Shown here: in pieces, positions 45,738-49,954 of the stretch
Position numbering within the stretch: the stretch's first letter is position 1
Layout of the letters: each line of letters opens with the position of its first letter
Source of the DNA: a virus
IMG/VR virus record: IMGVR_UViG_3300032214_000336
Coordinates: 1 to 49,954 of that record
DNA length: 49,954 bases
Direction: 5' to 3' (one strand)
Translations under genes and position numbers: made by a program
The notes under the pieces: model-generated
What the model saw: the letters and a program-made list of their open reading frames with translations, nothing else
What the model was told of the DNA's origin: nothing
Databases searched by the model: none

Positions 45738-46819
45738 TCTACGATATTTTTTATGTAAGCAAACAAAATGTTAACGTTGAGAGCTGGCAACAGTTCCGTC
45801 AAAGATTTCCTAGCGCACAAAAAATAAGCAATGTTGAAACATTAAATGATATTAAGAAAAAAGCGTTTACAAAATTCTTTTGGGTAGTATGGGATGATTT
45901 GAATGTATTAGAAACATTTACATTTGATTATCGAATTCCCAAATGGGATGAATCTTATATTCACGTCTGGTTGAATGATACTTATAGAGATGGTATATGT
46001 TTATTTCCTAAGAATGTAGAAGTTTCGCAAAAAGAATTTAATCATAGATTTTATTTTAACAAGAAAGAAATAGATGTTATTGCTAGCAAACCAAAACCAT
46101 ATGATATAATCTTTATTAGTTACAATGAAGTAAATGCCGACGAAAACTACAAAAAATTAAAGAATAGATTTTCTAATGCTAAACGCATACATGGAGTTAA
46201 GGGAATACATCGGGCACATCTTGAAGCTGCTAAAATATCCGATACAGAAATGTTTTGGGTAGTAGACGCTGATGCAGAAATTGTTGACGATTTTAATTTT
46301 AAAATTGAATATTTCCCTCATTACGATGCCGGAAATAGATTAGAACAAACTTCAACAGTACACGTATGGGCAAGTCAAAATCCTGTTAACGATCTTATCT
46401 ACGGATACGGAGGTGTTAAATTATTGCCAACAAAGAACACATTAGAAATGAATATTGAATCTGTTGATATGACCACGTCTATTAGTAAAAAATTTAAATC
46501 TATTAATAAAGTTAGTAATATTACGGTATTTAATACGGACGAATTTTCAGCCTGGCGCTCAGCTTTTAGAGAATGTGTTAAATTGGCTAGCAAAATAATT
46601 GATAGCAAGTATGCAATTGAAACCGATGAGAGATTAGAAAGTTGGATAAAGAAAGGCGAGGATCGTCCATTTGGTAAATTTTCTATTGCCGGCGCAAAAT
46701 ATGGAAAAACATTTGGATATCAATGGATGGGTAATAAAAAAATGCTGTCAAAGATCAATGACTTTGACTGGCTTAAAGAAGAATTTGAAAAATGCCTAGC
46801 AACAATGTTGATAGAATAA
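45734..46819 (+). CDS. Nucleotide-sugar transferase-like protein with a degenerate extra N-terminal domain
   Basis: A 361-residue protein. Residues about 123-200 repeat the upstream gene's pattern (YDIIFISYNEVNADENYKKL, KRIHGVKGIHRAHLEAAK, FWVVDADAEIVDDFNF, DAD at 178-180), followed by GYGGVKLLP and FSAWRSAFRECVK. Residues 1-115 look like a worn copy of the same unit: DIFYVSKQNVN, FPSAQKISNVETLNDIKKKA, then FWVVWDDLNVLETFTFDY, where the DxD is changed to WDD. This suggests a tandem domain duplication in which the first copy lost activity or became a binding domain. The start overlaps the upstream stop as ATGA. Confidence 0.7.
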   Translation: MIYDIFYVSKQNVNVESWQQFRQRFPSAQKISNVETLNDIKKKAFTKFFWVVWDDLNVLETFTFDYRIPKWDESYIHVWLNDTYRDGICLFPKNVEVSQKEFNHRFYFNKKEIDVIASKPKPYDIIFISYNEVNADENYKKLKNRFSNAKRIHGVKGIHRAHLEAAKISDTEMFWVVDADAEIVDDFNFKIEYFPHYDAGNRLEQTSTVHVWASQNPVNDLIYGYGGVKLLPTKNTLEMNIESVDMTTSISKKFKSINKVSNITVFNTDEFSAWRSAFRECVKLASKIIDSKYAIETDERLESWIKKGEDRPFGKFSIAGAKYGKTFGYQWMGNKKMLSKINDFDWLKEEFEKCLATMLIE

Positions 46820-48165
46820 AAAAATTTATTCCTATTATGAATGAAATTTCGCCTACTTTCTGTATGGCTAAGTGGCATCACACAACCATCTACTTACAAA
46901 CTGGCGAAACACATAGTTGCTATCATCCTCGCCCGCACAAAATTCCTTTAGAAGAAATTCTCATAAATCCCAGTGCATTACATAATACTGAACAGAAAAA
47001 ACACGAACGTTTAGAAATGCTTAATGGTGAAAAACCTAGCGGATGTCAATATTGTTGGAACATTGAAGCATTAGGCGAAGACTATATTAGTGATCGAAAA
47101 GAAAGAAACAGCACAATATATACGCCTGAAAGATTTGAACAAATTAAGACAGGCGAGTGGGATCAAAACATAAATCCTGAATATATTGAAATAAGTTTTG
47201 GAAACGAATGTAATTTTAAATGTGGGTACTGCCATCCTAAACATTCGAGTAGTTACTACAAAGAAATTAAAGATTACGGCCCGTATACTACAGTAAAAAA
47301 TCACCGAGGCGATATCAACTGGTTTAAAATCTACGAAGAGGAAGTTAATCCTTATGTAGAAGCATGGTGGAAGTGGTGGCCAGAAGTTAGTAAGACTTTA
47401 AACATTTTACGCATCACAGGCGGTGAACCTTTATTACAAAAGAGTACCTGGAGATTGTTGGACGATTTAGATAAAAATCCCTTACCTAATCTAGAACTTA
47501 ATATTAACAGTAACTTTGGAGTTAAACCAATCCTTATTGAACGCCTTGCAGAGCGTGCCAATGATTTAGTTAACAGTGGAAAGATAAAAGATTTTAAAAT
47601 TTTTACTAGTATAGATACTTGGGGCACGCCGGCTGAATATATTAGAACTGGATTAAATTTAGAATCTTGGGAAAAGAATTTTGAAATTTATATGCAAAAA
47701 ACAAAATTGCCAATAACTTTTATGATTACATTTAATATATTATCAGTTCCAAATTTTCAATTGTTATTGCAAAAAATATTGCAATGGAGAAAGCGTTATA
47801 ATGATATATTTAAAACTAGAGAACAGCGTATTAGATTTGACACTCCTTACTTAAAAGAACCTTTGCAATACGATATGAATATATTGCCAAAGGAGGAGTT
47901 TATGCCCTATATGCATAAAAATTTGGAATTTATTAAATCAAATATATATGATCGTAGCACTGAATATTTTACAAGTTTAGAGTATGAAAAGTTTCGTCGA
48001 GTAGTTGATTATATGGAAACAACACACTATTCTGAAGAAAAATTAAAAGAAGGCCGCAAAGATTTTTATAATTGGTTTACAGAATATGACCGTAGACGCG
48101 GTACTGACTTTTCCAAAACCTTTCCAGAGATGGTAGAATTTTATAATAGATGTAAAGATGAGTAA
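46792..48165 (+). CDS. Radical SAM protein with N-terminal twitch-like auxiliary cluster
   Basis: A 457-residue enzyme. The radical SAM signature is CNFKCGYC, Cys140-x3-Cys144-x2-Cys147, which would bind the 4Fe-4S cluster that cleaves S-adenosylmethionine; GGEP follows at 210-213. Before the core, Cys24, Cys43, Cys85 and Cys88 (FCMAKWHHTTIYLQTG, HSCYHPRPHK, GCQYCWN) resemble the SPASM/twitch auxiliary cluster, which usually sits after the core. The substrate is unknown; beside sugar transferases and an epimerase, a sugar or peptide modification is plausible. The gene overlaps its upstream neighbour by 28 bases; a start at 46837 (MNEISPTFCM) is an alternative that keeps all cysteines. Confidence 0.82.
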   Translation: MPSNNVDRIKKFIPIMNEISPTFCMAKWHHTTIYLQTGETHSCYHPRPHKIPLEEILINPSALHNTEQKKHERLEMLNGEKPSGCQYCWNIEALGEDYISDRKERNSTIYTPERFEQIKTGEWDQNINPEYIEISFGNECNFKCGYCHPKHSSSYYKEIKDYGPYTTVKNHRGDINWFKIYEEEVNPYVEAWWKWWPEVSKTLNILRITGGEPLLQKSTWRLLDDLDKNPLPNLELNINSNFGVKPILIERLAERANDLVNSGKIKDFKIFTSIDTWGTPAEYIRTGLNLESWEKNFEIYMQKTKLPITFMITFNILSVPNFQLLLQKILQWRKRYNDIFKTREQRIRFDTPYLKEPLQYDMNILPKEEFMPYMHKNLEFIKSNIYDRSTEYFTSLEYEKFRRVVDYMETTHYSEEKLKEGRKDFYNWFTEYDRRRGTDFSKTFPEMVEFYNRCKDE

Positions 48166-49444
48166 AAAATTAAATCTAGTATACGAATGGATAGGCCCTA
48201 ACGGCCCATTGACAAATAATAGGATGCCTACTCTAGCAGATATGATGGCAGCATCAGTTGATTATCATTTCCCGCAGATTAGGGGAGATTTATTTCAAAG
48301 ACCGCATCTTCATTCTAGAATAGTCAACTCTAATATCTGTCCTAGTTATAAGTTACCAAACGAATCTTTTTTATACGAGTTAAACTGGACTACATTTCAT
48401 TATAGAGATAAATTTCATAACTTTCACGGTGCCGACGGTTTTTTTGATAATAACGAAATACACAAAGAAGTATTGTTTAGAATAAGAAATAGAACAGCTT
48501 ATTTTTTAATAACTGTTTTGTACGAGGGTTATATGGATGATGATTTTTTAGATCATATGTCTGATTATTTTACTTCTAAAAGTATTCCGTTAACGCAGAT
48601 AATTTATCTTAGTAATTGTTACAACGGAAAAGAAATTTATAAAGATTATTGCCAGCGTAAAAATAAACTTGCAGAAATGAATATGGAATATTTTCCAATA
48701 TTTAGGATTGATAAATGTGATGTTCAGTCGGCATTAAACAAAATTACTGAATACAAAACTGGTACTAGAAAAAAAACATTTCTGTGTTTTAATCGAAGAT
48801 ATAACGATCATCGATTAATGCTATATTTACAAATGGTTAAAACTGGTCTAATAGATCAATCTTATTATAGTATGGACAAAACACAACCAGAATCTAATAG
48901 ATCGTTTGTTGATAATTGCAAATACTTATTATCAAGATTTGCTGATATGGATTTAAATGCAGCTGACGTTTTAGTTGCTGACAATTTATTACCTTTAATT
49001 TTAGATAATCCTAACTTTAACAACTATCCAATGGAGCAGAGTGTTGATCCAGTTCAACATTTTTATAATAATTCGTTGGTTAATATTGTTACTGAAACTT
49101 ATTTTTTTAATAATATTATTCATATCACAGAAAAAACTTATAAACCTATTGCATTCAAACAGCCGTTTGTAATGATAGCCGCCCCCGGAAGTTTACAACA
49201 CGTAAAAGATATGGGATTTAAAACCTTTAATGAATTTTGGGACGAAAGCTACGATCAGGAAAAAGATCACAAAATAAGATTCCGCAAAATTCTTAAAGTT
49301 TTAGAAGAAGTTAATAGTTGGTCTGATGAAATAAAAGCTGACTTTACATATGTAGTAAAGGATATATTAGAGTATAATGCATCTCATTTAAATACGATGA
49401 AGAATATTGAGATAGATAATTTGGTAGAAAAATATGGAACATAA
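48158..49444 (+). CDS. GT-B-like glycosyltransferase family protein
   Basis: A 428-residue protein with two halves. The N-terminal half is variable (YEWIGPNGPLTNNRMPTLAD). The C-terminal half has KKTFLCFNRRYNDHRLMLYL, then VNIVTETYFFNNIIHITEKT, YKPIAFKQPFVMIAAPGSLQ and MGFKTFNEFWDESYD. The ET-x-xx-HITEKTYKPI region resembles the donor-binding motif of GT-B transferases with an exostosin/GT10-like layout, a family I have seen in marine phages. No signal or membrane segment. The start overlaps the radical SAM stop by 8 bases. The sugar donor cannot be read; a product of the downstream epimerase is a possible donor. Confidence 0.65.
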   Translation: MSKKLNLVYEWIGPNGPLTNNRMPTLADMMAASVDYHFPQIRGDLFQRPHLHSRIVNSNICPSYKLPNESFLYELNWTTFHYRDKFHNFHGADGFFDNNEIHKEVLFRIRNRTAYFLITVLYEGYMDDDFLDHMSDYFTSKSIPLTQIIYLSNCYNGKEIYKDYCQRKNKLAEMNMEYFPIFRIDKCDVQSALNKITEYKTGTRKKTFLCFNRRYNDHRLMLYLQMVKTGLIDQSYYSMDKTQPESNRSFVDNCKYLLSRFADMDLNAADVLVADNLLPLILDNPNFNNYPMEQSVDPVQHFYNNSLVNIVTETYFFNNIIHITEKTYKPIAFKQPFVMIAAPGSLQHVKDMGFKTFNEFWDESYDQEKDHKIRFRKILKVLEEVNSWSDEIKADFTYVVKDILEYNASHLNTMKNIEIDNLVEKYGT

Positions 49445-49954
49445 AAAAATATTAGTTTGTGGCGCGGGTGGGTTTATTGGAACACATTTGGTTACAAGTT
49501 TAAAAAATCAAGGACACTGTGTAATTGGTGCTGATTTAAAATATCCGCTGTATTCTAAAACTGATGCTGATCAATTTCACATTGTAGATTTAAGAAATCA
49601 GGAATTAGTAGCTAAGATTATTACCAGTGATATTGATGAAATTTATCAACTAGCAGCTGATATGGGCGGTGCCGGATTTATCAGCACTGGAGATAACGAT
49701 GCTGATATCATGCATAACAGTGCTACAATCAATCTTAACATTCTTAATGAGATGGTTAAGAAAGGAGTTAAGAATGTATTCTATACCAGCAGCGCCTGCG
49801 TCTATCCAGAATATAATCAACTAGACCCAGACAATCCCAAGTGTTCAGAAGATAGTGCGTACCCAGCAGAACCAGACAGTGAGTATGGTTGGGAAAAACT
49901 ATTCAGTGAACGCCTATACCTAAGCTATGGTCGTAACTATGGATTTAGAGTTCG
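49434..49954 (+). CDS. GDP-mannose 3,5-epimerase-like enzyme, 3' end outside window
   Basis: 173 residues are visible of an extended short-chain dehydrogenase/epimerase. The NAD-binding motif is GAGGFIG (residues 10-16). Then come QLAADMGGAGFI (about 72-83), SSACVYPE (119-126) with Cys122 at the place of the catalytic cysteine in plant GDP-mannose 3,5-epimerase, and AEPDSEYGWEK with the Tyr151-x3-Lys155 pair. This combination (LAADMGG, SSAC-YPE, AEP...YG.EK) is characteristic of that epimerase, which makes GDP-L-galactose or GDP-L-gulose from GDP-mannose. It suggests that the operon makes its own sugar donor. The start overlaps the upstream stop by 11 bases; the frame is open to the edge. Confidence 0.82.
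   Translation, partial: MEHKKILVCGAGGFIGTHLVTSLKNQGHCVIGADLKYPLYSKTDADQFHIVDLRNQELVAKIITSDIDEIYQLAADMGGAGFISTGDNDADIMHNSATINLNILNEMVKKGVKNVFYTSSACVYPEYNQLDPDNPKCSEDSAYPAEPDSEYGWEKLFSERLYLSYGRNYGFRV

Overview
The window reads as part of the late region of a T4-like (contractile-tailed, myovirus) bacteriophage of aquatic bacterioplankton. The call rests on recognisable baseplate proteins in a T4-like order (gp48-like, gp53, hub, gp5-like spike, gp25, gp6), on marine-type tail fibres, and on boxes resembling the T4 late-promoter core (ATAAATA). The DNA is AT-rich, genes are packed almost without gaps, and all but one partial gene lie on the + strand. I see no photosynthesis gene, tRNA, integrase, insertion sequence or CRISPR array. 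The host cannot be named from this window; a pelagiphage- or cyanophage-like relative is an inference.

Layout. 1-296: partial unrecognised gene on the - strand, divergent from everything else. 297-370: divergent promoter region. 371-9827: baseplate module, with tube cap/initiator (gp48-like), wedge gp53, a large hub protein, an OB-fold/beta-helix spike without a lysozyme domain, wedge gp25 and wedge gp6. 9844-24114: one 4756-residue giant virion protein occupying the place where T4 keeps its outer wedge genes (7 onwards). It is a mosaic of an FG-GAP-like propeller, carbohydrate-binding-type modules, cupredoxin-like domains that have lost their copper ligands, and beta-repeat domains. 24122-42193: tail-fibre module. 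Five genes share one N-terminal domain but carry different C-termini. With them are a glycine-rich multi-adhesin, a tail assembly chaperone-like protein, a small Mtd-like/S74 chaperone protein and two unrecognised likely structural proteins.

42198-42251: an intergenic RNA stem of about 19 base pairs that covers the Shine-Dalgarno and start of the next gene. 42251-49954: a translationally coupled operon of nine overlapping genes. It holds a small coiled-coil-like protein, two paralogous GT-A-like transferases, an unknown protein, two members of another nucleotide-sugar-transferase-like family, a radical SAM protein with an apparent N-terminal auxiliary cluster, a GT-B-like protein and the start of a GDP-mannose 3,5-epimerase-like gene.

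How it may work together (inference): the first 24 kb builds the baseplate, the fibre module supplies several interchangeable receptor-binding tips, and the sugar operon makes and transfers a modified sugar, either onto virion or fibre proteins or onto host surface glycans. The most unusual items are the domain architecture of the giant protein, the adhesin with lectin-type domains inserted into its glycine-rich loops, the start-sequestering stem-loop between the fibre and sugar modules, and the radical SAM/glycosyltransferase/epimerase operon.
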